DNA of 64,000 nucleotides from NCBI GenBank assembly GCA_001792895.1, contig MARA01000045.1:186001-250000 (forward strand), given 5' to 3'. This stretch comes from Lentinus brumalis. Lineage: Eukaryota > Basidiomycota > Agaricomycetes > Polyporales > Polyporaceae. The translations under genes and the position numbers were made by a program. Below, piece by piece: positions 45,801-56,567 of the stretch; positions within the stretch are counted from its first letter, which is position 1; every line of letters begins with the position of its first letter. The notes beneath the pieces were generated by a model, which worked only from the letters and a program-made list of their open reading frames with translations, did not search any database and was not told where the DNA came from.

Positions 45801-48771
45801 GACGAGTGCAGCGAGCTCTGCGAGGCCGACATTGGCCTGGCTGGTGATCGCACGAGACTGCGCGAGGAATCCCAACTCTACTGCGCCAACGAAGGGTAGG
45901 GAATCAGACTCCAAAGGGGGAGGAAGGCCGCAGTCGTTGTAGAGACGTGTAAGGTCCGCCTTGATATGCACACCGACCTTTTCGATACGGTTGCTGCGGA
46001 GGAAGACAAGAAGAGTTGACGGCAAGTGTAAGTAGCCCTCCTTCAAGAATTGTGAGACCTGTGACATTTTCGGTCAGCTAGAGTGTCGGAATAACCATCA
46101 AGACGACGTACAGGAATGAGCAGCACCGACTGCTTGTAGGTCAATGAGATGAGCGCAACGCGCCCCTGAATACCATTATCGCGGTCAACGGACCACTCCA
46201 TGTCCATTGCGACCTGAATGCGCGCACTGTCCGACTTGTCTGTATTCAAATCCTCCATTATTTCATTGATGCGATGGTTGATCTGGTACGTAGAGCCAAG
46301 GATTGTGATATCCCATGCAGGCGGGATGGTGAGCGGCTGCAGACTCGAGCTGGGAATCGGAGTGACGTCGCGGAGGAGGGAGGGAAGAACGCGCTCAAGT
46401 TCAGGCTTGTCACCGCGCACGTTGTCCGTGAAGACGAGCTGGACATCTCCATGGCCATACTTGCGTAGCGAATGAGGAATTCGTGCAAGGAGAGGCATAA
46501 ATTGGTCGTGCGCCTTCGTTGGAGTAAGCGTCATTGACCGACACTCGCCGTACTCATTCACAACCGTATGCAGCGCACTGAAGACCTCCTCGCCGTTAAC
46601 CTTGATCAAGTGCTTCGGAACCTGAGACCAGCCGTCAGTCAGAGCTGAAATATACGCGTGCCAACCGACATACCTTGTGACTGTGGTCCATGCAGATGAT
46701 GGTCGCTGGGAGCATGGCCGAGTACTGATCGATCTCGCCCGCATGCTTCTCAATAAGCGTGTTGTAGACATCCCGGAAGTACGCCTGCCTCGGAACAAAC
46801 CCTGCATACCCACTTAGATCGTCCCAGTCGCTGAATTCAGTGTGCAGTGCAAGGAAGCCTTTACTGACGAGCGGCAACCGGGCCTTGACCATTTCCAGGA
46901 ACTGCGCGAACTGTCGCTCGTACCGCCGGTAGTGAAATGAACGGATCATCTTCACGAAGGGCGACGGCCCCAGACCTCGCTGGAAGGATGAACGAAGGAG
47001 ACCAGCGAGCTGATCGGTGATACCGTTCCGGTAGCTGAGTATGAATGTGAACTCTGCCGAGATGGATGGTGGGAGCACCGAGAGCAGAGCTGGCGACCAG
47101 CTCGGATACGTCTTCTTGCAATCGTCGTGACCGCAGTAGTACCGGTATCCGATGATGTACAGGTTGTCCTCGATGTCGATGATGCGACGAGGTGCACGGG
47201 GGAAGCTCGAGCAACGGAGAAGTACAGCTTGGCCGTCCTTGTTCGTCCGATGTGCAGCCTTACATGCGGGACAGTGAATGCGTCCTGGTTGTATTAGAAG
47301 ATGAGGGAGCCAAACAAAGTAGCGGCGCAGATAGAAGAGAGCTGGGTGAACTTGAGCAACGCGCTGTGCCACGAACATCGGGGCACGAGGAAGGAAGAAG
47401 AGCTGCCCGCTATCATAACATGATGGTTTGCCGGACGGGTTACGGGCCATCTCGCACCGCAGCCGCTCGCAGACATTATTGTAGTCTGCTGAAAGCCAGA
47501 GAGGGAGCGTCGGGCGAGGCTGTGTCTTTCCAGTGGCCATGTCTGCCGCTTCAACAGGCGCAGTGTCGCCGGCATTCATGCCGCTAGCACCGTCCTCGTC
47601 GTCCTCGTCATCTTGGGGCTGGTCGTCTACGATATCCGAGTCGTCTGCCTGAGTGTCCGCGCTGTCCCAGATACCATCCGTTTCCTCCCACTCCACTTCG
47701 TCAGGGTCAGCGACACTTGCTACATATGATCACTCAGCGGGTGCAGCACAGTGACAAGGAAGGAAGGTACGTACAAGTAGCAGCATCCACCTGGACGCTT
47801 GCCTTCCACTTCGGGTCCGATATGGTCGCTATCCGCACCAAGTCGATGTCTTCGAGGGCACGACTAGTTGAGGTTTCTGATGATACGGTTGAGCCTTTGT
47901 ACAGAATCGGAACGTCTGATTGATCTCGTACCTGACGTGGTCTCGCGTGAAGAATGCTGCGCCTGTTGCGCGGTATCCTTGTCAGTTGACGTGGCTCGGG
48001 ACGTCGAGCTGCGAGCAGGAGGAGTCGGACTGTGCAAGGAAGAGGTGACCGCTTCACCGTTGGCAAGATCAGCCCTTCCTGCGCATGAGAGAGAGGTGTA
48101 AGTACGTGAAGCTGCCAGTGCATACACACGCTAGTAGCCAATACACGTCTCACCATTATCGCCCGAGTTCCCAGCCCGACCTGCATCGTGCGAGGCGGAC
48201 GTGTTCTGCCCATTCCCTGATCCTTCAACGATGTCTGCACGGCGCTCTTCGCTCTGACTTGTAATTGCCTGCGTAGCCGACCGTGACTGGGCTGAAATGA
48301 GGACCGGTGGTGAGCTCCTCTCCGAACGAAATCTCCCCATAAATCAGTATGAACGCACCTTGACCATGGGTCCCAGCACGGCCCTGCGATGTCTGAAGAG
48401 CATTACCGGCTATGTTTGCTGCCTTCTTGGGCCGCCCGACGGGGTTGCCCTTTGTGCCGGCATCCGGTCTGTTCTTCGACCCCTTGGGGCGACCTCGAGG
48501 ACGTTTCTGAGGCTGCGTATTGGGAGTATTGTCGGCGGGGTTTCCAGAAGCTGGTTCCATGCGCAGGGAACCTAGAGACGGGGTCTGAGGTGCCGTATAA
48601 GGTGCTGAGATATACCGCAAAGTGAGAACGAGCCTCAAGGCGTGCTGGCGGCCCAGCCACTCAAACGCGCATGATGTAATTTGTTTACAAGAGTTACTTT
48701 TCCCCAAAAGTAGTAAGTCATTTTCAAACTCAGTCAAGTCACCTCTGCGCTACGCCTATAGGTCAACTGCC
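42809..48771 (-). mobile_element. Transposon copy 4
   Basis: Last unit. Its left side follows the 6-bp spacer and its right TGCC end is followed by the full CACGGTTC duplication and unique DNA. Confidence 0.9.
43170..48560 (-). CDS. DDE-type transposase with embedded exonuclease (copy 4)
   Basis: Exon boundaries equal those of copy 1 plus 17,907, frame intact. The promoter side of this copy faces unique host DNA at 48.8 kb, while the start sides of copies 1-3 face the 3' side of the neighbouring copy, so expression could differ between copies although the coding sequences do not. Confidence 0.85.
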
Positions 48772-48779
48772 CACGGTTC
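48772..48779. repeat. Right 8-bp target-site duplication
   Basis: CACGGTTC directly after the TGCC end of copy 4, identical to 24894-24901. Confidence 0.88.
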
Positions 48780-48893
48780 GACTACCACGACCCCCTTGTA
48801 CGCCCCTAAGAGCATGCTGGATCATTCCAACAAACAGCTAGAGCAACAAAAGGCAACAAAGCACTGCACGCACCATACGTTTCCAGCGGCCTG

Positions 48894-49186
48894 ACACGCC
48901 AGGAGGTGTCCGTCTTGCAGACGGGATCCCAGTGTTCGCTGCTGCCGAGCCAAGGGCCGAGGCGGACACGAATGAACGGGCGGAGACATACCTACTCGCT
49001 GCCCTACTCCAGATAGTGGCTGCGCAGAAGACCAAGCTCGAGGGAAGTCTGCCCGTCGTCGCAGACAGAATCTGGCGAGCGCCTTCGGAGGCGAGAGAGG
49101 AGCAGCCTGCCAGTGCGCCGGCGTTGTGCATCGTAAAGACGATGTCGGCAAACGTGTGGAACTCTGGCGGGGACCCGGGTTTGTAA
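48894..49186 (+). pseudogene. Possible 3' exon of a gene split by the array
   Basis: After a plausible acceptor (TTTCCAG ending at 48893), the plus frame reads RPDTPGGVRLADGIPVFAAA and then ETYLLAALLQIVAAQKTKLE, ending at TAA 49186. Composition is protein-like. A GTACGC donor at about 48797 would join it to sequence on the far side of the array. No family recognised, so the link is tentative; it could also be an unrelated relic. Confidence 0.3.
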
Positions 49187-51635
49187 ATTTAGTATATGAT
49201 GTATCGCAGCGTACTTACCTGTACTTGAGAATGATATGTAGTATCCTGGCTCGGAACGATATTCTCTCCATCCTAGCCCAATACGAGTAGAGCGATCGTC
49301 GCGGGATGACCGTGCTGATCCGTCGCTCAAGGTCGATATGACCTTAGGAGACGTCGTGACTGCGCCTGAACGCGGTACGGGCACTTCGACAGTGACGCAG
49401 ATTCAGTGCAGAGAGCCATGATTGTGCTCACGGTATCCATGAGTGAGTGCCATGCGCAGGTCATGGACGTGGACATAGACGGCCAGCTATTACGACGAGT
49501 CGACACAGGTCGACACCGACTCGACGGCAGGAGTCCGTGGATCTGTGGAGACGATGTCAGTCTCCGGGCTGTAATGCTTAATGCAAGGAGAAATATAAAA
49601 CACATTTCATGACTGCTATCCCATGCCAGTGTCAGGTCCGAAGTGAGTTCAACATTCAAGGTTAGGAGGACGGGGATGGAAGTAACAGGCGCCTAAAATA
49701 CGCATCTCTAGACTCACCCACCATCTCCTCGTCGGCGGCATCGTTAATCTCGGTCCTCATCTACGTGCATCCTTTCCTCGTTCGTCCTCAAGCTTTCGCC
49801 GGATATACCATGGCTACTCCATGTCGAATTTCGATGACTCCGCGGATGTGGTCGTTTTCGTGTCGGTGATGTTGACCCAGCTGTCTCGGTCTCAGAGTCG
49901 TACTCCATGGTGCGTGGTCGTGTCGCTATATATCTCGATATGCTGACAGTCTTGCTATTATATCTCAGTCTTACCCGTACAGCAAAAATCAACCACCTTT
50001 CAAGTTGTCCCGCTGCATTTCGACACAGGCGGAAACCCAGCTGCTCGCGTCCTGGCTCCGTTCTCTGGGAACTCTTTGACACTCAGCAGACATATGAGAC
50101 TCTCGTCTCAAGAACTTGTCTTTATCATTAATGCGTCAGGCTAGGAGGGATCGACTGGGAGACGTAGGTGCGTCGGTATACCGTCTCGTGCAGTTTTTCC
50201 CAACTCATGGCATCTGAACGGTAGCCCTCACGCATGATAGTGCGGATCCTCTGCTTCGTCCTTCGATCTTCTCGATAAACTCCGTCTGTGTCGATCATGG
50301 GTGTCTCCACCTTCCCCATCCTTGAGTCTGGCCGCGGTGCCTCCATCTTCGCAAAACATCAGTCGCCCTCCCTGCTATAGGAACCCCAACCGCGTACGTT
50401 ATTCGGCTATGCCCACAGCCACATAAGGCCTCTCCATACACCCTGTGCTTGCTCCTCGAACTTCGAGCGCGCCTGCAAGGACATCGGAGGTCTTATCCTA
50501 CACTTAGCCGTGAGTCGACCGCCGGTCTGCCCTGCCCCATCCTCCTTGGACCCTTCCCCAAATCCCCACGCACTACCCAACAAATTGCTGCTGGAGCGGT
50601 CATCGTCATTTTCAAGACTTCTGACTGGCCCGTGGTGACCGACAGTGACGTGTCGAACTCGGCTATGTACGCACAGACAGCTCGCGTTTGTGGCTTTGCA
50701 TCCCTTGCCACACGCTTCAACCGATCCCTACGATGCTTCGAGCCGACGCTCAGATCGCCTTTGTTCCCTGGTCTCCGTTCGGCTGCTTTACATGCTTTGA
50801 GCTCAACGCACTCCGTGACGAGACAGACCTCGCTAGCACAGTGTAAGTGCTGGTCAATATCCTGCCGGACTCCAAGTATTGATCGTTTTTGCAGAGTCCA
50901 GACTTCTCGCGTATTGTTGGATGCTTTGCTGCATTCATCAGGACTGACCGGGACGTCCTCAGTTTGGCGCTGCGTCGAGTTTCGTAGGTTGCTGACGTGG
51001 ATGGCGGCCTCGGAGCGCGTCTGTCGCGTTGTTGCCTGTACGCACAGTGTGCCGCAGACTCAAGGCGGATCCGGAGAACACGGTCCTCGAGCGGCGGTAT
51101 CTCCGCGTATCTCTCCTCTGGATGCCGGCCAACCCTCGCTGTTGTTGCCTCGCACTTCCTTTACGATCATCTAGTCGTCTCCGCGATCCCCGCCTTACCT
51201 GCCTGTTGGTAGGAGTTATCAGCGCTCCCGCTTCCTCACAACCCCGTAGCTCCTCCCCGATACAGTCTGTGGTGCTGACGATCATCACAAGGCCGCCCGG
51301 GAGGGCATCATCACGTCTTCCGGTCTACGTTTTAATCCCCGCGATAGAGCTTCGCTAGGAACTCACCTCGTCCCTTCGATACCTCCGTCGCTGCACCACT
51401 GGAGCCACACTTTTTGATCGTCATGGCAGTCCTCACCTGGCCCGTATCGACCTCTCTGCTCATAGCCCGGTTCAGCGGACCGCGTGACTCGAGCTTGGAA
51501 TACTCGCACCTTGTTCACGCGCTCCAACATACATCAACGGGTTTTACCCCCGCAGAATCGAGTCTCGGATTATGAAGGAGGGCTCATGCGCCCTGAGCTT
51601 GTTGCCATTCGCAAAATTGCCCACAGGCGGACTCG
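49187..51635. other. Stretch with relic coding sequence, no intact gene
   Basis: From 50733 a plus frame reads MLRADAQIAFVPWSPFGCFT, then FELNALRDETDLAST, then a stop, VLVNILPDSKY, a stop, and SPDFSRIVGCFAAFIRTDRD. These are protein-like blocks in one frame interrupted by stops with no splice that repairs them, hence a probable decayed gene. Bases 50524-50600 resemble 20009-20083 (CCCCATCCTCCTTGGACCCTT shared, then diverged). The remainder shows nothing recognisable. Confidence 0.4.
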
Positions 51636-52150
51636 ATGAAGCCGAAGGAAGCAGAACTCGGTTCACATGGAGAACCTGCAGAGCCGCCGGGGCGTCATGT
51701 CCAGGCTTCACTGCGGCTTCGTCGGGGGCACTTCGAGAGGGTGCAAGTCCATGGTCTCGTCCTGCAGTCCTGCAACAATCGTTTTCCGCGGTCGCCGAAG
51801 GTCTCACCCGGAGCGAGCAGGTGAGTATAGCCTGGTCTATGGATCTTCATTATTTGCTGACTTCGTCTTGCTATTCAGAATCGCCGACCACGAAGTCTTC
51901 GCGTCTCGGAAGATCGCGGCTTCTCGGCATGCGAAGGATGAAAGCATCGCGACCGTCACGGCATACGAGCGATATCTGGGAGAGCAGCTTGCGTCAATTG
52001 ATGCAGCCGTCTCAGGCCGGCTTTGGTCGTCGAGACGTCCATCGTGGCTGCAAGGCTGTGTCGTCGCAGTGTCGTACGTCTATACTCTTTGGTCTCATGC
52101 TACCTGTGACTCACCTGAATTGTCGCCACAGGAGAGATGGAACTTCGTGA
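51636..52150 (+). CDS. Unknown, tentative spliced gene
   Basis: A model starting MKPKEAELGSHGEPAEPP, with an intron from about 51821 to 51879 and a second near 52078-52131, gives an open frame of Arg/Ala-rich sequence including TAYERYLGEQLASIDAA. Splice signals are good (GTGAGT...CAG and GTACGT...CAG), but no homology is evident and the ending depends on the second intron. Could be a real lineage-specific gene or a relic. Confidence 0.3.
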
Positions 52151-52791
52151 ATTCAACGGTACAGGCTCGAGGTCGCAATCGTACCAAAGGAACCCATCAA
52201 GATGAAAGGGACGAAGAGGCCGCATCGATCGTCGCGTGCGAGTTCGCGCTAGACTTGAGGTTTGAACACAGCTGAACGCGCTGGACGACCACCCGGTTGT
52301 CTTCACACAGTGATGTACCACTCGTCGACCTCTTCCATCTTCCTCCATCGCTTGTCGTGTCATGATCACACTTCGTTACTCGCCGGTTTCGGACTTGGGC
52401 CCGAACATACGCAGCCGACGCGCGAACGCTGTTTTGATTTGGCTTCGTCACGACGCGGATCGGTCCTGCCTCATGTTATGTCCGCTCTCCACACATACAT
52501 CCTCGCACTGCTCAGTGTATGCTCTACCACCCGCGGCGGGGTGCCCATTGTGATGTGTTCTGCAGCCTGCTGCATGTGTATGTAGACTTGCGATTACGTA
52601 CGGCGCGGCGGACCGGTGGTTGCCGAAAGACAACATGGTTCACTGTCCTGACGACTTCGGACACCGACACAACAAGAAGCTGGGAGTAGCTTATAGCTTG
52701 CCTATACTGCCCTCGGAATTTCGACTTCGGCACGGTCATAGTCTCAACACCGGTCCTAGTGTTCCTCCGCCGCTGTTGACCAGCGGATATC
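52151..52791. other. Intergenic, nothing recognised
   Basis: No protein-like frame. It forms the upstream region of kinase-like member 4, without an obvious TATA box. Confidence 0.4.
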
Positions 52792-53807
52792 ATGCATACG
52801 CAACGCCTTCTTTTCCCTGTCGACCTTACTCCTCCTGTTCCTCCTCCTCCTCCATCCGAGGGCACTCCGCGCTACGATGAACTCAGTGCACCCGGCATGA
52901 TCGACGAGAAGTTCACTATCACACTCAAGAAACGCTTGGCCTCGCACGATCGCGGGCGGCGAAGAGTCTACCGCGCCACAATGACGGTTGACAGTACCCA
53001 AGAGAAGCACGACGTCGTCTGCAAGGTTGCCTTCCAGCGGCGTTTCTGTGAGCGTCTGCAGAAGGAGGCGGACTGGTATACCGACCCCATACTCGATGAC
53101 CTCCACGGCGTCGCTACCCCCAAGTCCTGGGGTTGTTTTCGTGGAGAGACGGACGAAGGCTTGACCACCGTGCTGGTCCTTGCTGATCATGGCGAGGAAT
53201 TGCGCGTTCCCTTCGAACAGGAACCGCAGCAGTTCAGGTACGGCCTGCACATTCTCCGGCTCGGACTGTAACGTGTCCTCATATACCGCCTCGTTTACCC
53301 AGGCTCGATATCGCTAGCATCTTGTTCAACCTCCACAACAGGGGCATCGCACACGGAGATTTCAGGGAGCACCACATCGTCGTCAAGCAAGTGGACGGGA
53401 AGTTCCAGCCCATGCTCGTCGACTTCTCCGAAATGTACCTGCACAGATGCCCGTACAAGATCACTGTCTTCGATGCGTACTCGCCCGAGCCAGATCCGGA
53501 CCTGATATGTTCGGAACTACTGGAGGGCATCGACGCTCTACACCTGTGGCGGCCAGGTACGTTATCGCTCGTTCTCGCCTGCATCATTTCTGAACGTGCG
53601 CTTACGACAGAGGCGCGTTACTTCAACTACCGGATACCCTTCGAGCATGCAGGCTCTCCGGAAGAGATCATGGAAAGCGTCCCTCGGTCGAGGTTCGCGT
53701 CCGAGAGGGAATGTGTTGTTGAAGCATACCGTGCATACAATGAGCTGGTCGACTGGTATGAGACTAGGGAGAAGTGGGAAAATGCGGAGGTTCGCATCAA
53801 GCCCTGA
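52792..53807 (+). CDS. Kinase-like family member 4, altered catalytic Asn
   Basis: Exons 52792-53237, 53303-53556 and 53611-53807 give 298 residues. A Pro-rich start (PPVPPPPPSEG) leads to DVVCKVAFQRR, LQKEADWY and the hinge TVLVLADHG. The catalytic loop is IAHGDFREHHIVV: Asp is kept, but the Asn that binds metal is His. DFG is replaced by DFS (MLVDFSEMY). The tail has CSELLEGIDALHLW and ends RIKP. Exons 2 and 3 have the same lengths (254 and 197) as in the next gene, showing a tandem duplication. Catalytic activity doubtful; substrate unknown. Confidence 0.7.
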
Positions 53808-54097
53808 CATACATATGTTCTCTGTTCCTCGTTTGCGGTGTTCCCTTCACTTATGCATGAGTTCTGTGGTTCTGCGATTGCTCACAGGCCTCGAGTTCTC
53901 TGCTGTTGTGCACGGCATATGCCTGTGAGTGAAACGTTAGCAGAAAGAACAGAGCTTGAGAATGCCTCGAGGACCTCATATCGTGGGAAGCTCGGCTACG
54001 GCAGCTTTGCTGGAACGACCTCCAACCGTGATGAGTCTTCGTTCCCGCTGATTGGCAGTCCCTTCTCTGACGCGTGCGTATCTTCCTCAGGTCGGCC

Positions 54098-55122
54098 ATG
54101 GCCACTCAGAGTGCTCCGATCACCCTCAAGTTCCCATCGGACATCACCTCAATAACGGAGAGGGTCCACGACTCCGCCTCCGCTCCGATGGAATACTTCG
54201 ACTGGGTCGCTCTCAGTCACGCCGAGGAGCCTACAACCTACACCATCACCGCGATTATAGATCGACTCTCCTTCAAAAGCGGTGGTGTGAAGCGGGTGTA
54301 CCGCGCTACCATGCATCTGGCCTCCCTCGACACGACCGCCTCCGTCGTTCTCAAGATCGCGATAGGGAGGCGGTATGCCCGAGACCTCAGGAAGGAGGCT
54401 AAAGTGTACATGGAGAAGCTTACGTCGTTGCTTGGATGTCGGGTCCCGTTCTGTTACGGAGTCTGGAGCGGCGAGACCTACGAGGGGCAGACGGCGGTGA
54501 TGGTCCTGCAGGATGCCGGGGATCCGCTCCGGAGGGCTATCGCTCAGCAGCCTGTCCTGTTCAGGTACAGTCGCCCGCCCGCTTCTTATTGATCATTTAT
54601 CTGACACGGTCCTGCAGACAGAGGATACTCAAACACTTGCTGGCGGTTCACCGTGCTGGCGTGTCGTTTGGTCAGTTCGGGGAAGACAACGTCGTCGTCT
54701 GCAACACGGAAGGGGAATTATATCCGACGCTTATTGGTTTCGGCAATGCGGATACCTCCCACAAGTGCCCTTACGCTGGCGACATCGCTGTTTACTCTCG
54801 TATGCCTGAGGATCCACTACCGTGCCCTGAGCTTTGGGATGCCGCGCGGGTGGCGGAAGCATATCATCCATGTAGGTTTCGCTCTATTCAAGCTGGCATC
54901 CGTGCACTAACGCGTGAACGTCCAGGCACGGTTGACTACTTCGGGGAGAAGGTGTCTCTGGACAATGTGAGAAGCTCTGAGGATGTTGTGAAGATTGGCA
55001 AACGTCCAGATGGCATTCCCGAGGATGTCGCGCTGGTCTACGCCGACCGCGTCGTCGGGGAGTTCATAGATTGGCGCAAAGCGAGACTCGAGATGGACAA
55101 GCAACCTGTTCGCCTGCGGTAA
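54098..55122 (+). CDS. Kinase-like family member 5, probable pseudokinase
   Basis: Exons 54098-54564, 54618-54871 and 54926-55122 give 305 residues with intact frame and splice sites. The N-lobe is complete (SVVLKIAIGRR, LRKEAKVYMEKL, AVMVLQDAG). In the C-lobe the catalytic Asp is Gln (AGVSFGQFGEDNVVV) and the DFG Asp is Gly (LIGFGNAD), so both acidic residues needed for phosphotransfer are lost. The neighbouring member 4 shares exon sizes. An intact gene without these residues suggests a structural or regulatory pseudokinase role, if it is expressed. Confidence 0.7.
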
Positions 55123-55381
55123 TCAGGCCTTGTACCAGTATCACCTCTTGTCGAACGCTTGCGTGCCGCTCTCTCCTTCGTCGTACTCTTTGCTCGCCAC
55201 CACTGAACCGTATCACGCCGCGCTATGCATGTGACTTGTAGGATATTGGATGATGATGCATGTCAAACTGTTAAACTGAGCTACCGAGTGCCTTAGCACA
55301 TTCCGACCACTTTGTAACGTCCGCTGGGACTGTATGTTATACAGGGCTGATACATGAGATTGTGGCGCGAGCCCGCCGTTA
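55123..55381. other. Short convergent intergenic region
   Basis: 3' flanks of members 5 and 6; no feature seen. Confidence 0.35.
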
Positions 55382-56472
55382 CTAAATAGCGTCCGGCCAG
55401 CTCTGAACCTGCGGGTTAGCGTCCCAATAGTTGCGCTCATGCACTCTGCGCCAGAGCGACTGGCAAGCCTCTTCTGCAGATCTCTTCGCCTCCTCCGGAT
55501 CTGCCGGGTCTATGCCCATCTGCGCCTTAGCCTTGCGGACGAGCTCCTCCGGCCCGTCAATCGCCCAAGTGGAGGGTACCGGCTTGCCGCAGTAGTCAAG
55601 GATGGCTGATTGCAGTGTATAGTCAGTCTACGCAGCACCCGCGGAGCGTCTTTCGAGATGCATACCTGGACGCCACACTTCAGCCCGCTCTGCGGAGACA
55701 ACGTATAGCTCTTGGCATTTGAAAACGAGACGATCAGGCTTCGGGATGTAGAAACGAATCATGTCCTCCTGAATGGGACAGACGTGGTCGCTTGCGTTAC
55801 CGAAGTCGACGACCATGACAGTGGGGACGCCAAGGTCCTTGTTCATCCGAACGACGAGGTTCCGTTCCTTGAAGTCGTTGTGCACCACGCCTGCTTTATG
55901 GATCAAGTGCAAAGCCAGCACAACTTGCTTCCTACACGTATGCCCGTCAGAACGGACAGTTGGATTAGTGACACGAGAGATTTGACACACCTCAAGGCGA
56001 GGTCGTAGTACCTGAGTGAGGCCTTGAGAGAGTCGCCGACATCCTGAAGGACCAGGATCCCGGTGTGTCCCTCGTTCGTTTTGCCGACGTAGCATCCATA
56101 GATCGTGGGGACAACCATGCCTTGCAAATGACGGAGCTTCTCGGTGTATATCCTTGCCTCCGCTTTGAGAGCGTCGACCCGCCGGCCGCCGTAGGCGACT
56201 TTACATACGACACGCCGTTCGTTGGGGGACGTACCGTCCTTGTGAACTGGACGTAGTGCTGCCCGGAACACCTGGGTGTTTCCGTCGGGTTTCTCTCCAA
56301 TCAGTGTGTCGACAAAGGCTCGGATGGGGGTGACAACTTGGTGGACGTCCGAGGGAGGTATAAACGACTCGAGATAGTACCACGTATTGTCCGAGTCTAT
56401 CTGGCCTGAGGACAATTCCGATAAAGACGAGGCGTATTGCGGCCAGTATAATGTGATGGAAGGCTCCGTCAT
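55382..56472 (-). CDS. Kinase-like family member 6, catalytic residues intact
   Basis: Exons 56472-55991, 55931-55666 and 55605-55382 give 323 residues; an ATG at 56505 would add 11. N-lobe RVVCKVAYGGRRVDALKAEA, hinge GILVLQDVG, catalytic loop AGVVHNDFKERNLVV and MVVDFGNASDHVC carry all core residues. The tail is longer than in members 2-5, ending SLWRRVHERNYWD...SWPDAI. It most resembles member 3, with the same middle exon length (266), so the two are probably a pair. A TATA-like box lies about 90 bases upstream. Substrate unknown. Confidence 0.77.
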
Positions 56473-56557
56473 TGTTCGCAAACTAGATGAGCTCGTCCGA
56501 ACCAAGTTTGAACGTGCTTGGGAGGTTGAAGGTGTATAGGCGCTCCGCCGGCTTGAC

Positions 56558-56567
56558 TTATATAATT
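56558..56567 (-). promoter_or_regulatory. TATA-like box upstream of kinase-like member 6
   Basis: AATTATATAA on the minus strand, 86-95 bases before the proposed start at 56472, in otherwise GC-rich DNA. Judged on sequence and position only. Confidence 0.35.

Noticed and set aside
24902..48771. The array as a clustered satellite or a ribosomal DNA-like repeat
   Set aside because: Each unit has transposon ends, a spliced transposase gene and a target duplication; no rRNA-like sequence was seen.
24902..48771. The array as a simple assembly loop
   Set aside because: Not excluded, but an assembler looping through the duplicated site should keep all 8 bases at junctions; the constant 6-bp junction argues for real joined ends. 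Read-level evidence is still needed.
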